Shown: positions 49,128 to 58,552, counted from the stretch's first letter. The stretch is DNA of 64,000 nt from RGIG2161 sp964525525 (GCA_964525525.1 CAZGHD010000001.1:1-64000); one strand, 5' to 3'. Notes: generated by a model from the sequence alone, not told the origin. Program-made: numbers and translations.

Positions 49128-50202
49128 CTTTTTCTCCATTTATCTTTTCAAACAGTTTTTTGAAATTCTGTGCAAAGGGAGGACGGATAACGCCGTATTC
49201 GGTGACGAAAGCGGTTATCAGGTCAGCGTCGGTCACGTCAAACGCGGGGTTGTATACCTTGATGTTTTTCGGCGCCATTCGGGAGGAGTACCACATCTCG
49301 GTGACCTCGTCGCCGTCGCGCTGTTCGATGTTTATGTCATTACCGCTCTGTGTTGCCATATCTATGGTAGACGTCGGAGCGCAGACGTAAAAGGGCACTC
49401 CGTATCTTGCAGCGAGAGTCGCCACCATTGAGGTTCCTATTTTGTTTGCGGTGTCACCGTTTGCGGCAACTCTGTCGCATCCGACGAATATCGCGTTTAT
49501 CGCGCCGGTACGCATCAGCGCGCCGGACATATTGTCGCAGAGCAGGGTCACGTCAAGACCGCTCTCTGACAGCTCAAACGCGGTAAGGCGCGCGCCCTGG
49601 AGAAGCGGGCGGGTCTCGTCGCAGTAGATTTTGAAGTTATATCCGCGCTCGTGACCGAGATACATCGGCGCGGTGGCGGTGCCGTATTTTACAGTGGCGA
49701 GTCTGCCCGCGTTGCAGTGGGTGAGCAGACCGTCTCCCTCTTTTACGAGGGTGAGTCCGTGCTCTCCTATACTTTTGCACACCTCTATATCCTCGCGATG
49801 GATAGCCTCTGCTTCTGCGAGCATTATTTCTTTTATCTCGCTTACGCTTGACGGCGCGGCGCTTTTTAATTTCGCGAGCATACGGTCAAGCGCCCACCTA
49901 AGATTTACTGCGGTCGGGCGGGAGGAGGAGAGATAATCTGCGTCGCGCTCAAGCTCTTTTTGGAGCTCGTGTGCGCTTTCCGCGCTTGAGTACAGCGCGC
50001 ACAGGTAAAGTCCTATCGCCGCTGACACTCCTATCGCGGGAGCGCCGCGTACGCGGAGCTTTTTGATTGCTTCCCATATTTCCTCTTTTGTTGTGAGCGA
50101 GAGAATTTTACACTCTCCGGGCAAAAGTGTCTGGTCTATTATGAGCATCGCCTTTTTGTCGGGCGATAGCGCGACTGTGTCGTATTTGTCAAACTCCGGC
50201 AT
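49117..50202 (-). CDS. mtnA: S-methyl-5-thioribose-1-phosphate isomerase
   Basis: 361 residues. Converts methylthioribose-1-phosphate to methylthioribulose-1-phosphate in methionine salvage; related proteins act on deoxyribose or ribose phosphates. Motifs are KLRVRGAPAIGVSAAIGLYL, LLTHCNAGRLATVKYGTATAP, IYCDETRPLLQGARLTA and VGCDRVAANGDTANKIGTSM, which include the catalytic Cys and Asp blocks. It lies six bases after the MetH-like gene and overlaps TcdA by 11 bases. No other mtn gene is present, so it may belong to a shortened salvage shunt. Confidence 0.93.
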   Translation of the reverse strand: MPEFDKYDTVALSPDKKAMLIIDQTLLPGECKILSLTTKEEIWEAIKKLRVRGAPAIGVSAAIGLYLCALYSSAESAHELQKELERDADYLSSSRPTAVNLRWALDRMLAKLKSAAPSSVSEIKEIMLAEAEAIHREDIEVCKSIGEHGLTLVKEGDGLLTHCNAGRLATVKYGTATAPMYLGHERGYNFKIYCDETRPLLQGARLTAFELSESGLDVTLLCDNMSGALMRTGAINAIFVGCDRVAANGDTANKIGTSMVATLAARYGVPFYVCAPTSTIDMATQSGNDINIEQRDGDEVTEMWYSSRMAPKNIKVYNPAFDVTDADLITAFVTEYGVIRPPFAQNFKKLFEKINGEKDER

Positions 50203-50208
50203 TATATT

Positions 50209-52590
50209 TTACCTCCCACAGCCGCAACAACAGCAATTACCGTCCGAAAAAACTCTTTTTGCAATATCTGCCGCACTTTTGGCATCTTTTGCATAGAAAT
50301 CTGCACCTATTTTCTCGGAATATTCCTGGGTGAGCACCGCGCCGCCGACCATTATCTTGCACTCGTGACCTGACGTGCGCACAGCTGCGATAGTTTCCTC
50401 CATCGAGGGGAGGGTGGTGGTCATCAGTGCGCTCAGACCTATGAGCTTTACCTTGTTTTCCACAGCGCATTTTACAATGTCCTCGGCGGGCACGTCACGG
50501 CCGAGGTCTATTATCTCGTAGCCGTAGTTTGAAAGCACCATTTTAACGATGTTCTTTCCTATATCGTGAACGTCGCCTTTAACGGTAGCGAGGATTATTT
50601 TCTCTCCCGTCTGCGTGTCACTTTCCTTTTTGCTCTCGCGGATAACGTCAACCGCGGCGGATGCAGCGGCGGCACTGCGCATGAGCTGAGGCAGGAAAAA
50701 CTCGCCCTTTTCAAACTTTTCACCTACGCGGTCGAGCGCAGGGATTATCATTTCGTTTATTACTGCGTCTGCGTCAAGAGTTTTGAGTGCCTCTGCCGCA
50801 GATTCGCGGGACTGTACGTCGTTTCCTGCGATTATAGCGTCACCGAGATTTTCGGTCTTTTTCTCGGGTGCGGGGGCAGAGACCGCTTTTACTCCGCTTT
50901 GAGAGTTTACGTATTCGATACATCCCTCGTCAAGTCCCGCTATCGCGCGGTATGAATATATCGCGTCGGTCATTCTGCGTGAACAAGGATTGATTATCGG
51001 CAGGGTAAGACCTTCGTGAAGTGCGAGAGTAAGAAAGGCTGACGAGATTACCTCTCTCTCGGGCAGACCGAAGGAAACGTTTGATACTCCGAGCGTTGTT
51101 TTTAATTTAAGATTGTCACGTACCAGTCTGAGCGCACGCAGAGTTTCTCTCGGGCCGTCCGGCTCGGCGGATACTGCAAGAGTCAGGCAGTCTATAAACA
51201 GGTCGCACGCAGGTATTCCTGCTCTTGTTACTTCAAACTGAATTTTTTTCGCAATGATTGCACGGCTTAACCCGTCTTTGGGTATACCGTCCTCGTTAAG
51301 CGTAAGTCCGATTATCGCCGCGCCGTATTTTTTTGCAAGCGGAATGATAGCACCCAGATTTTCTTCCTCGCCGTCTACCGAGTTGATTATCGCGCGTCCG
51401 GGATATGCGCGCAAGCCGGCCTCTATTGCCGCGGGCGATTTTGAGTCTATCTGAAGCGGTACGTCGGTCGTTTTAACCAGAGTCTCGACTACTTTTTTCA
51501 TCAGCTTGGCTTCGTCAACTCCGGGAACGCCCACGTTTACGTCAAGCACGTCTGCGCCTGCGGCAATCTGCTCGCGCGCGACGGATACGACGTGGTCCAT
51601 GTCTTCTGCGGCGAGCGCGGCGGCAAGCTTCTTTTTGCCGGTGGGGTTAAGTCTTTCACCGACTACCAAAATCTTTTCCGCGTCAACTACGTTTTGTGCG
51701 CCTCCGAGCAGACAGGTGCGTACGCTGTTGCGGGTCTTTAATTTAAGTCCGTCGTGAGCTTTGCAAAGCTCGGATATATATTCGGGAGTAGTGCCGCAGC
51801 AGCCGCCGAGATATTTTACGCCTATCTCGGTAAACTTTTTCATCTTTTCGGCAAACTGCGCGGGGGTGATGTCGTAGCTTCCGTCGTCAGCCGAGGGAAG
51901 TCCCGCGTTTGCTTTTACTATCAAGGGAAGATCGGATACCGACGCGATCTCTTCTATAAGCGGATATATCTGATCCGGGCCGAGAGAGCAGTTTATACCT
52001 ATCGCGTCAGCGCCCATTGCGGACATCAGAGATGCGAATGCGCGCGGCGAACAGCCGGTAAAGCTGCGCCCGTTTGCTTCAAAGGTCATGGTTACGAAAA
52101 CGGGCAGGGAAGTGTTCTCCTTTACCGCGAGCAGAGCCGCTCTGACCTCGGCAAGGTCGCTCATAGTTTCAAGCACTACGAGATCAGCGCCTGCCTCGGC
52201 ACCTGCTGTGACGCGGCGGCGGTATATTTCGTACGCCGTGTCAAAATCAAGGTCGCCTGCAGGAACCATAAGTCTGCCGGTGGGACCGAGATCAAGCGCG
52301 ACCGCCGCACGTCCGTCTGCCGCTTTGCGTGCGACCGAAACGGATGCCGATATTACCTCTTCAAGCGAGTAACCGCTGCCGCTCAATTTATCGTCGGTAA
52401 CTCCGAAGGTGTTCGTATATATGACGTTACTTCCCGCGTTTACGTATTTTTCGTGTACGGAAAATACTGCGTCGGGATTGGTTATCGAGAGAATATCGGG
52501 TATGCCCGAAAAATCCGGAACTGCGGCGCGGAGCATGGTTCCCATTGCGCCGTCAAGAAAAACGTAACCGGGTTTGTACAAAAAATCCAT
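50209..52590 (-). CDS. metH: cobalamin-dependent methionine synthase, lacking activation domain
   Basis: 793 residues. Residues about 1-290 are the homocysteine domain, with Zn ligands in IGINCS and LGGCCGT. About 310-570 form the pterin/methyltetrahydrofolate domain (VGERLNPTGKKKLAAAL, DVLDVNVGVPGVDE). About 595-680 are the cap and about 685-780 the B12 domain (KGDVHDIGKNIVKMVL, His as cobalt ligand). The SAM-binding reactivation domain of classical MetH is missing, as in many anaerobes. The chain ends in an unusual Cys-rich tail (NCCCCGCGR). It opens the MetH-MtnA-TcdA cluster. Confidence 0.92.
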   Translation of the reverse strand: MDFLYKPGYVFLDGAMGTMLRAAVPDFSGIPDILSITNPDAVFSVHEKYVNAGSNVIYTNTFGVTDDKLSGSGYSLEEVISASVSVARKAADGRAAVALDLGPTGRLMVPAGDLDFDTAYEIYRRRVTAGAEAGADLVVLETMSDLAEVRAALLAVKENTSLPVFVTMTFEANGRSFTGCSPRAFASLMSAMGADAIGINCSLGPDQIYPLIEEIASVSDLPLIVKANAGLPSADDGSYDITPAQFAEKMKKFTEIGVKYLGGCCGTTPEYISELCKAHDGLKLKTRNSVRTCLLGGAQNVVDAEKILVVGERLNPTGKKKLAAALAAEDMDHVVSVAREQIAAGADVLDVNVGVPGVDEAKLMKKVVETLVKTTDVPLQIDSKSPAAIEAGLRAYPGRAIINSVDGEEENLGAIIPLAKKYGAAIIGLTLNEDGIPKDGLSRAIIAKKIQFEVTRAGIPACDLFIDCLTLAVSAEPDGPRETLRALRLVRDNLKLKTTLGVSNVSFGLPEREVISSAFLTLALHEGLTLPIINPCSRRMTDAIYSYRAIAGLDEGCIEYVNSQSGVKAVSAPAPEKKTENLGDAIIAGNDVQSRESAAEALKTLDADAVINEMIIPALDRVGEKFEKGEFFLPQLMRSAAAASAAVDVIRESKKESDTQTGEKIILATVKGDVHDIGKNIVKMVLSNYGYEIIDLGRDVPAEDIVKCAVENKVKLIGLSALMTTTLPSMEETIAAVRTSGHECKIMVGGAVLTQEYSEKIGADFYAKDAKSAADIAKRVFSDGNCCCCGCGR

Positions 52591-52631
52591 TTTAATACCA
52601 TTCCTATATTTTCATAAATTCTGTTGAGTCT

Positions 52632-52676
52632 TAAAAAGAACAGACGCCTGTGCCGCTTCTCGCTGCACAGGCGTCA
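52632..52676 (-). terminator. terminator of the nusA-infB operon
   Basis: GACGCCTGTGC (52643-52653) pairs perfectly with GCACAGGCGTC (52665-52675); a T-rich tract follows on the minus strand. It lies about eight bases after the infB stop. Confidence 0.85.
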
Positions 52677-52682
52677 CTTGTT

Positions 52683-55457
52683 TTACCGTTCTACTTCTTC
52701 CATTATAAATGCTTCGAGAATGTCGCCCTCTTTTATATCGTTGAAACGCTCAAGACCGACACCGCATTCAAAGCCCTGAAGAACTTCTTTTGCGTCATCC
52801 TTGAAACGCTTGAGAGATGAGATCTTATCTTCAAAAATAACGATGCTGTCACGGGTTACGCGGATCTGCGCGTTACGGGCAACCTTACCGTCGGTAATGT
52901 AGCATCCCGCGATAGTTCCGACGTTGGGAACGTGGATAGTCTGTCTGACGTCAGCATGACCGAGGATAACCTCTTTGAACTGAGGAGCAAGCAGACCTTT
53001 CATCGCTGCGGAGATCTCTTCAATGCACTCGTAGATTATTCTGTAGGTTCGAATGTCTACGTTCTGAAGCGCGGCTCTGTCAAGCGCGTTCTTGTCAGGA
53101 CGTACGTTAAAGCCTACGATGATAGCGTTAGACGCGTCTGCGAGCATAACGTCACCCTCGTTGATACCGCCTGCGGCAGAGTGAATGACGTTGACCTTGA
53201 CTTCCTCGTTTGAGAGCTTGAGCAGGGAAGCTTTGACCGCCTCGGCGGAGCCACCCACGTCTGCTTTAACGATGATGTTAAGGTTCTTAACACCGTCGGA
53301 AATCTGTGCGAACAGATCGTCAAGGTTAGCTTTTGCGTTAGCCTTGAACTCGTCTTCCTTCGCTTTGTCGCGGCGCTGCTCTGCAAGCTCGCGCGCCATG
53401 CGCTCGTCTTCTACTGCGTTGAGCTCGTCGCCGGCCGAGGGAACCTCGGAAAGACCGACTATCTCGACGGGAACGGACGGGCCTGCTTCAGCGAGCTTTC
53501 TGCCCTTGTCGTCAAGCATTGCGCGTACACGGCCGACAGAAGTACCTGCGATAACGATATCGCCGGTGTGAAGAGTACCGTTCTGGACGAGAATGGAGGC
53601 AACGGGACCGCGGCCTTTATCCAGCTTTGCTTCTATAACAATACCTTTTGCGTGACGGCTCGGGTTTGCTTTAAGTTCCTTCATTTCTGCAACGAGAAGC
53701 ACGTTCTCGAGAAGATCGTCAATACCCATACGAGTGACGGCTGATACGGGTACGCAGATAACGTCTCCGCCCCATTCCTCGGGAACGAGGTCGTACTTGG
53801 TCAGACTCTGTTTTACGTTATCGGGATTTGCGGTGGGTTTATCCATCTTGTTGATGGCAACGATTATATCAACACCCGCTGCTTTTGCGTGGTTGATAGC
53901 TTCTATCGTTTGGGGCATGATACCGTCGTCGGCTGCGACTACGAGGATGGCAATATCGGTAGCCATCGCACCTCTCGCACGCATAGCGGTAAACGCCTCG
54001 TGACCGGGGGTATCAAGGAAGGTTATATCCTTATCGTTGATGTTAACTCTGTAAGCACCGATGTGCTGGGTAATACCGCCTGCCTCACCCGTGGTAACGT
54101 TGGTGTGACGGATAGCGTCAAGCAGAGAGGTCTTACCGTGGTCAACGTGACCCATAACTACGACGACGGGAGAACGCTCAACGAGATCTTCTTCTGCGTC
54201 GGTCTCGTCCTCAAACAGCTTTTCTTCGATAGTTACAACTACCTCGCGGGTGACCTTAACGTTCATCTCGTCCGCGATAAGGAAGGCAGTGTCGTAGTCG
54301 ATTATCTGGTTAACGGTTGCCATAACGCCCATGAGCATGAGCTTCTTTATGAGCTCGGCTACGGTTATCTTGAGTCTGGACGCAAGCTCACCGACAGAAA
54401 TTTCATCCGGCACGGTGATGTGGAGCTGAGCCTTTCTCGCTTTTTCAAGCTCGAGCTTCTTCATGCGCTCGATAGCGAGCTTCTCTTTATCCTGTCCGTT
54501 TGACTTTTTATAACCGTTGTCGTTATTGTTCTTTTTCTTGAGTTTCTGCTTGTTCGGACGTGCGTCGTGCTCTCCGCCCATATCCTGAGCGAGATTCTCA
54601 AAACGCTCGTCGTACTTGGACAGATCGACGTCGCCTGAACGTGTGTCAATAACTCGTTTGCCGCCGGTTCTGGTAGCCGCGCCGCGTTCTACGAGTATCT
54701 TGGGCTTGGGAGCGACAGTATTCTGAGGACGGTTTTCAGCGCGCTGGGGCTTGGGACCGTTCTGTCTTGCCTGATCGTTCTGACGGTTCTGACCGTCGCG
54801 GTCGGAACGCTGGAAGTCCTGGCCTCTGTTCTGACCCTGCTGGGGAGCGGGACGCTGACCGTTTTGAGCGGGGCGGTCGGAGCGCTGTCCCTGACCGTCG
54901 CGGTTCTGCTGACCCGGGCGGGGCTGATTGTTGTTGGGACGGAACTGCACGGGACCGTTCTGCGCGGGACGGGCAGACTGCTCCCTCGGCTGTTCCTTCT
55001 GCTGAGGTTTTTGTTCCGGCTTTGCTTCCTGCTTCGGCTCCGGCTTTTTCTCGGACTCTTTCTTCTGCGGAGCTGGCTCGGATTTAGCTGCGGGTGCAGG
55101 CTTCTTTTCCGGTTCTGCCGCAGGTGCGGGCTCGGCAGCCTTCGGTTCCGGATTTTTTTTCTCCTTGGGAGTGTTTTCCTTGGCTTCGGGAGCGGGCTTT
55201 TCCTTCGCTTCCTTCGGCTCTTTTTTAGCTTTCTGATCTTCGATAGCTATCTTACCGGACAGATAATCGTCTATATTCTTTATCTGTTTTTTCTCGGTAA
55301 GCTTCATCATGAGAAATTCAAACTCATCCGGCTCAAGCACAGCCATGTGAGTTTTGTCGCCGCCTTTATCCGCAAAAACTTCCAGAATGTCTTTGCTTTT
55401 GATGTTAAGGTCTTTGGCGATCTGATTAATGCGATAGTTTGTGGGGGTAGATGCCAT
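52683..55457 (-). CDS. infB: translation initiation factor IF-2
   Basis: 924 residues. GTPase that places initiator tRNA on the ribosome. The N-terminal 50 residues are the IF2-N module (MASTPTNYRINQIAKDLNIKSKDIL). About 70-255 are a long low-complexity stretch rich in Lys/Pro/Glu/Ala, then Gln/Asn/Arg/Pro. A second IF2-N module (LHITVPDEISVGELASRLKI) follows. The G domain has GHVDHGKTSLLD, TQHIGAY, DTPGHEAFTAMRARGA and NKMDK. C-terminal domains are complete, ending EAFIMEEVER. Last gene of the rimP-nusA operon. Confidence 0.98.
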   Translation of the reverse strand: MASTPTNYRINQIAKDLNIKSKDILEVFADKGGDKTHMAVLEPDEFEFLMMKLTEKKQIKNIDDYLSGKIAIEDQKAKKEPKEAKEKPAPEAKENTPKEKKNPEPKAAEPAPAAEPEKKPAPAAKSEPAPQKKESEKKPEPKQEAKPEQKPQQKEQPREQSARPAQNGPVQFRPNNNQPRPGQQNRDGQGQRSDRPAQNGQRPAPQQGQNRGQDFQRSDRDGQNRQNDQARQNGPKPQRAENRPQNTVAPKPKILVERGAATRTGGKRVIDTRSGDVDLSKYDERFENLAQDMGGEHDARPNKQKLKKKNNNDNGYKKSNGQDKEKLAIERMKKLELEKARKAQLHITVPDEISVGELASRLKITVAELIKKLMLMGVMATVNQIIDYDTAFLIADEMNVKVTREVVVTIEEKLFEDETDAEEDLVERSPVVVVMGHVDHGKTSLLDAIRHTNVTTGEAGGITQHIGAYRVNINDKDITFLDTPGHEAFTAMRARGAMATDIAILVVAADDGIMPQTIEAINHAKAAGVDIIVAINKMDKPTANPDNVKQSLTKYDLVPEEWGGDVICVPVSAVTRMGIDDLLENVLLVAEMKELKANPSRHAKGIVIEAKLDKGRGPVASILVQNGTLHTGDIVIAGTSVGRVRAMLDDKGRKLAEAGPSVPVEIVGLSEVPSAGDELNAVEDERMARELAEQRRDKAKEDEFKANAKANLDDLFAQISDGVKNLNIIVKADVGGSAEAVKASLLKLSNEEVKVNVIHSAAGGINEGDVMLADASNAIIVGFNVRPDKNALDRAALQNVDIRTYRIIYECIEEISAAMKGLLAPQFKEVILGHADVRQTIHVPNVGTIAGCYITDGKVARNAQIRVTRDSIVIFEDKISSLKRFKDDAKEVLQGFECGVGLERFNDIKEGDILEAFIMEEVER

Positions 55458-55538
55458 ACTTTTTTGTACCTTGTCCTCCGCCCCGTCACAGGCAGGGGGA
55501 CTTCCTTTCTTGCAGAGAATGGGAACTTTTATAAAAAA

Positions 55539-55883
55539 TTAATTGTCTTTTAGTTTGTTTTGCTCCGCGTCGGCACCGGTTATCAGACGCTCGATAGCGG
55601 ATGCGAAGTTGGGGTCGTTTACGGCGACAGCCGCAACCGCTCCCGATTTTCCTATTGCGTGACCGAGCTCGCTTGAACTGCAGTCAAGGCGGAGATATTT
55701 ACATTCGTAAAAAGCACAACGGTCGCGCATACGCTTTTCCGTGTTTTCGGACGCGTCACTTGCACTCAGTGCAAGGTATGCACCGCGCGCAACCGCGTCA
55801 CAGGCAAGAGATGATCCGATTGAGAGCTGTCTCGCTCTTGCCGCGAGTCCGAGCATTCCGAGTAAGCGGTCTGTCTTCATCAT
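55539..55883 (-). CDS. L7Ae/L30e-like ribosomal protein (YlxQ)
   Basis: 114 residues with the L7Ae/L30e RNA-binding fold: DRLLGMLGLAARARQLSIGSSLACDAVARGAYLALSASDAS, CKYLRLDCSSSELGHAIGKSGAVAAVAVND. This is the YlxQ protein usually found between rnpM and infB; it probably binds kink-turn RNA. Overlaps rnpM by four bases. The C-terminal 15 residues are polar. Confidence 0.92.
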   Translation of the reverse strand: MMKTDRLLGMLGLAARARQLSIGSSLACDAVARGAYLALSASDASENTEKRMRDRCAFYECKYLRLDCSSSELGHAIGKSGAVAAVAVNDPNFASAIERLITGADAEQNKLKDN

Positions 55884-56167
55884 TCACTCTCCGTGGCTTT
55901 AAGCTCTGCTTCAAGTGCGTCGAGTACCTCGTCGGGAATCTCACACTCAAGACTGCGGGCGATTCGGTTTGCTTTTCTTGCCTTTTGAAGGCATTTTGAG
56001 CTTTTACATATATATGCGCCGCGACCCGGCTTTTTGCCGACGAAGTCGAGAGATACGCCGCCGTCCGGGGCGCGGACTATGCGGATAAGCTCGGACTTGG
56101 GCTTGCTTTCGTTACATCCGAGACATTTTCTCTCGGGTATCTTTCTTTTCTTTTGCTGTTCTGCCAT
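55880..56167 (-). CDS. rnpM: RNase P modulator RnpM (YlxR)
   Basis: 95 residues of the YlxR family, described as a binder and modulator of RNase P RNA. Motifs are RKCLGCNESKPKSELIRIVR and KKPGRGAYICKSSKCLQKARKANRIARSL, including the conserved Cys pairs. It begins one base after the nusA stop and overlaps ylxQ by four bases. Its longer acidic C-terminal tail (DEVLDALEAELKATESE) is ordinary. Confidence 0.95.
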   Translation of the reverse strand: MAEQQKKRKIPERKCLGCNESKPKSELIRIVRAPDGGVSLDFVGKKPGRGAYICKSSKCLQKARKANRIARSLECEIPDEVLDALEAELKATESE

Positions 56168-56168
56168 A

Positions 56169-57194
56169 TCAGTTGGTCTTTATGTCTATTTTAAAACCGG
56201 TAAGTCTTGCCGCAAGACGCGCGTTCTGACCCTCGCGTCCGATAGCGAGAGAAAGCTGGTCGGGATTTACGTAAACCTTGCAGGAGCGCTCGCCGTCAAG
56301 CTCTACCGAGTTGACGGTCGCGGGGGAAAGTGCGGAGCGGACGTATTCCTCAGGCTGTTCGCTGTAAACGACGATGTCTATCTTTTCGCCGCAAAGCTCT
56401 TCAACTATACCGGAAATTCTCATTCCGCGGTTACCGATACAAGAACCGACTGCGTCAACGTTCTCGTCGCGGGAATATACTGCGAGCTTGCTGCGGGAGC
56501 CAGCCTCACGGGAGATACCCTTGATGATTACAACTCCGTCCTGTATCTCGGGAACTTCAAGCTCGAACAGGCGCTTTACAAGACCGGGATGGGTTCTTGA
56601 AAGGGTAACGATAGGACCGCGGGACTCGTGGCGTACTTCGGTAACGAAAACCTTAATACGGTCGCCTACTTTGAGTACCTCGCCGGGAATCTGCTCGGAG
56701 TGGAGAAGCACTGCTTCGCTCGTGCCGGTGTCAACTACTACGTTGCCGTTTGACTCGTCTGTCTTGGTAACGGTAGCGGTGATTATCTCCTCACGCTTGT
56801 TCTCGTATTCGTTTATTATCATAGTACGTTCCGCCTCGCGGATACCCTGAATGATAACCTGCTTTGCTGCCTGTGCGCCGAGACGGCGGAAGTTTTTGGG
56901 CTTTATCTCTATCTCAGCAACGCCGCCGAGCGCGTATCTGGAGCTGAGCTTTTTAGCGTCCTCAAGAGAAATTTCGGTTATCTCGTCTTCTACTACTTCG
57001 ACTATGTTCTTTTCCTGATAAACCTTGATGGCTCTCTTTTTCTGATCTATTACTACTTTTACGTTGCTGTTACCGCCCATATCGCGCTTGTAAGCGCTGA
57101 CGAGCGCAGCCTCGACACGCTCAAGCATATAATCCTTCGGTATTCCTTTTTCCTTTTCGAGGGTTTCAAGTGCGTTGAAAAATTCGGAACTCAT
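56169..57194 (-). CDS. nusA: transcription elongation/termination factor NusA
   Basis: 341 residues: an N-terminal RNA-polymerase-binding domain, S1 (ITATVTKTDESNGNVVVDTGTSEAVLL), KH1 (VDAVGSCIGNRGMRISGIVEEL) and KH2 (LSLAIGREGQNARLAARLTGFKIDI). It ends right after KH2 without the acidic repeats of enterobacterial NusA, as is normal in Firmicutes. It lies 41 bases after rimP. Confidence 0.98.
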   Translation of the reverse strand: MSSEFFNALETLEKEKGIPKDYMLERVEAALVSAYKRDMGGNSNVKVVIDQKKRAIKVYQEKNIVEVVEDEITEISLEDAKKLSSRYALGGVAEIEIKPKNFRRLGAQAAKQVIIQGIREAERTMIINEYENKREEIITATVTKTDESNGNVVVDTGTSEAVLLHSEQIPGEVLKVGDRIKVFVTEVRHESRGPIVTLSRTHPGLVKRLFELEVPEIQDGVVIIKGISREAGSRSKLAVYSRDENVDAVGSCIGNRGMRISGIVEELCGEKIDIVVYSEQPEEYVRSALSPATVNSVELDGERSCKVYVNPDQLSLAIGREGQNARLAARLTGFKIDIKTN

Positions 57195-57235
57195 TTTTTT
57201 CGGTAGTCCTCCTCAAGTTATTTGTTCGTTATATA

Positions 57236-57709
57236 TCATTCAAAATCGTAAACAGTTTGGATTTTTGCAACGGCGGAGCGGGGAAGCTTGATCTCCTCGC
57301 CGCCCTCCTGCGTCAGTGTATAGCTTTCGCCGTCGTACGCCGCGAGCGTGCCGACAAACGATTTGGCGCCGTTTATCGGAGCGTAAAGTCGCGCCTCAAC
57401 CGTCATGCCGAGGCAAGCCTCAAGATGGGCATCTGTACGGAGCTCTCTCTCAAGTCCGGGAGAGGATATTTCAAGGTAATACGCATCCTCGATAGGGTCT
57501 GCCTCGTCTATGATGACCTCTACCGCGCGGTGAACCTTTTCGCAGTCGTCTATGTCAATACCGTCCGGTGAGTCGATGGTTATACGCAAAAACCAATCCG
57601 CACCCTCGCGCAGATACTCAACGTCCCACAGCGAGTAGCCGAGCTCCTCGATCTTCGGGGAGACCATGGCAGAAACGCGGGAGGCGATATTTTTCGTTTC
57701 CTTTTTCAT
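57236..57709 (-). CDS. rimP: ribosome maturation factor RimP
   Basis: 157 residues; helps assemble the 30S subunit. Family marks are LGYSLWDVEYLREGADWFLRITIDSPDGIDIDDCEKVHRAVEVIIDEADPI and YYLEISSPGLERELRT. First gene of the nusA-infB operon. The 5' leader holds a hairpin with a U-rich tail, and AAAGGA lies in the loop of a small AACCG/CGGTT hairpin 13 bases before the ATG. Confidence 0.96.
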   Translation of the reverse strand: MKKETKNIASRVSAMVSPKIEELGYSLWDVEYLREGADWFLRITIDSPDGIDIDDCEKVHRAVEVIIDEADPIEDAYYLEISSPGLERELRTDAHLEACLGMTVEARLYAPINGAKSFVGTLAAYDGESYTLTQEGGEEIKLPRSAVAKIQTVYDFE

Positions 57710-57743
57710 ACGGATAGAACCGTCCTTTCGGTTACATAAAACA

Positions 57744-57765
57744 GAGAGTGGGGTGACCCACTCTC
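57744..57765 (-). promoter_or_regulatory. leader hairpin upstream of rimP, possible attenuator
   Basis: GAGAGTGGG/CCCACTCTC, perfect nine-base stem with a four-base loop, followed on the minus strand by TGTTTTAT. It lies between the promoter and rimP, 34 bases before the ATG. Confidence 0.55.
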
Positions 57766-57790
57766 CTTTGTACTATCATTTTCCACTAAT

Positions 57791-57819
57791 AGTATATCAC
57801 ATACCGATGCAAAAATCAA
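57791..57819 (-). promoter_or_regulatory. sigma-A promoter of the rimP-nusA-infB operon
   Basis: On the minus strand TTGATT (57819-57814), a 17-base spacer and TATACT (57796-57791). Confidence 0.78.
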
Positions 57820-57869
57820 TCCTTTTATTTAATATTTTTGCTGTTTTTTCACTTTTTTATCAAAAAATA

Positions 57870-57897
57870 TTGACATCAGGACGTTCTATGCTATAAT
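57870..57897 (+). promoter_or_regulatory. sigma-A promoter of the lipoprotein gene
   Basis: TTGACA (57870-57875), a 16-base spacer and TATAAT (57892-57897), divergent from the rimP promoter. Confidence 0.8.
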
Positions 57898-57934
57898 AAA
57901 AATGTAATTAAGTATAAAAACGGAGGTGTTCTGC

Positions 57935-58465
57935 TTGAAAATGAAGCGACTTTGCGTGCTATTCGTTATCTCTCTGCTTTTTCTTTGTTCCTGCGGTGAA
58001 AAGGTGGGAGGTCCGTATTTTCCCGCAGTGCCGGATAAGATAGTTATCGGTATCAGCGGGGTGGAGAGTACGCTTGTACCGGGGGATGAAGCGTTTGACG
58101 AGATAGTGTCACGCTTACGCAAGCTCGTGGAAAATTCAAGCGGAGGCGATACCGTGCGGCTTGGTGCGATTGATCCCGAGACCGGAAAGCATATGTCGTA
58201 CGAGATGCGTAAAAGCGAGATATTCGTTGAGCTTATATATAACGAACCCGGTGAACAGACGTTCGTTGTAACCGAGGGATACGGAAAAACCTCTAACAAG
58301 GCCTCTACAGTTTCCCGTGTGTTTATACCTTTCAGTGGTGATTATAAAGACCTTATCTTCATCGGGCATGATGCAGAGTATAAAGAGTGGTTCACCTTCG
58401 GCACGTTTGACGGCGGAGAGTCATTTGCGTCGTACGTAGCGGGACTTTTGGCGCCTGTTGATTAA
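57935..58465 (+). CDS. small lipoprotein of unknown function
   Basis: About 176 residues. The start RLCVLFVISLLFLCSCGEKV is a lipoprotein signal with lipobox LCSC. The mature domain is small and mixed alpha/beta, with no recognised motif. GGAGG (57922-57926) is eight bases before TTG 57935; GTG 57926 overlaps the site and ATG 57941 is too far. Single-gene unit with a strong promoter and terminator, placed divergent to the rimP operon. Confidence 0.8.
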   Translation: MKMKRLCVLFVISLLFLCSCGEKVGGPYFPAVPDKIVIGISGVESTLVPGDEAFDEIVSRLRKLVENSSGGDTVRLGAIDPETGKHMSYEMRKSEIFVELIYNEPGEQTFVVTEGYGKTSNKASTVSRVFIPFSGDYKDLIFIGHDAEYKEWFTFGTFDGGESFASYVAGLLAPVD

Positions 58466-58473
58466 TATGTATA

Positions 58474-58517
58474 AAAGGGAATGTCAACATCGTGAGACGT
58501 TCCCTTTACTTTTGTTT
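58474..58517 (+). terminator. intrinsic terminator
   Basis: AAAGGGAAtGTC pairs with GACgTTCCCTTT, followed by ACTTTTGTTTTTG. It ends the lipoprotein gene. Confidence 0.8.
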
Positions 58518-58552
58518 TTGCGGCAGATAAGAACACAATTAACAAATAAACA

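Noticed and set aside
54864..55553. 229-codon plus-strand frame rich in Leu, Arg and Phe
   Set aside because: It is the mirror of the low-complexity Lys/Pro/Glu/Gln region of infB; the composition explains the open frame.
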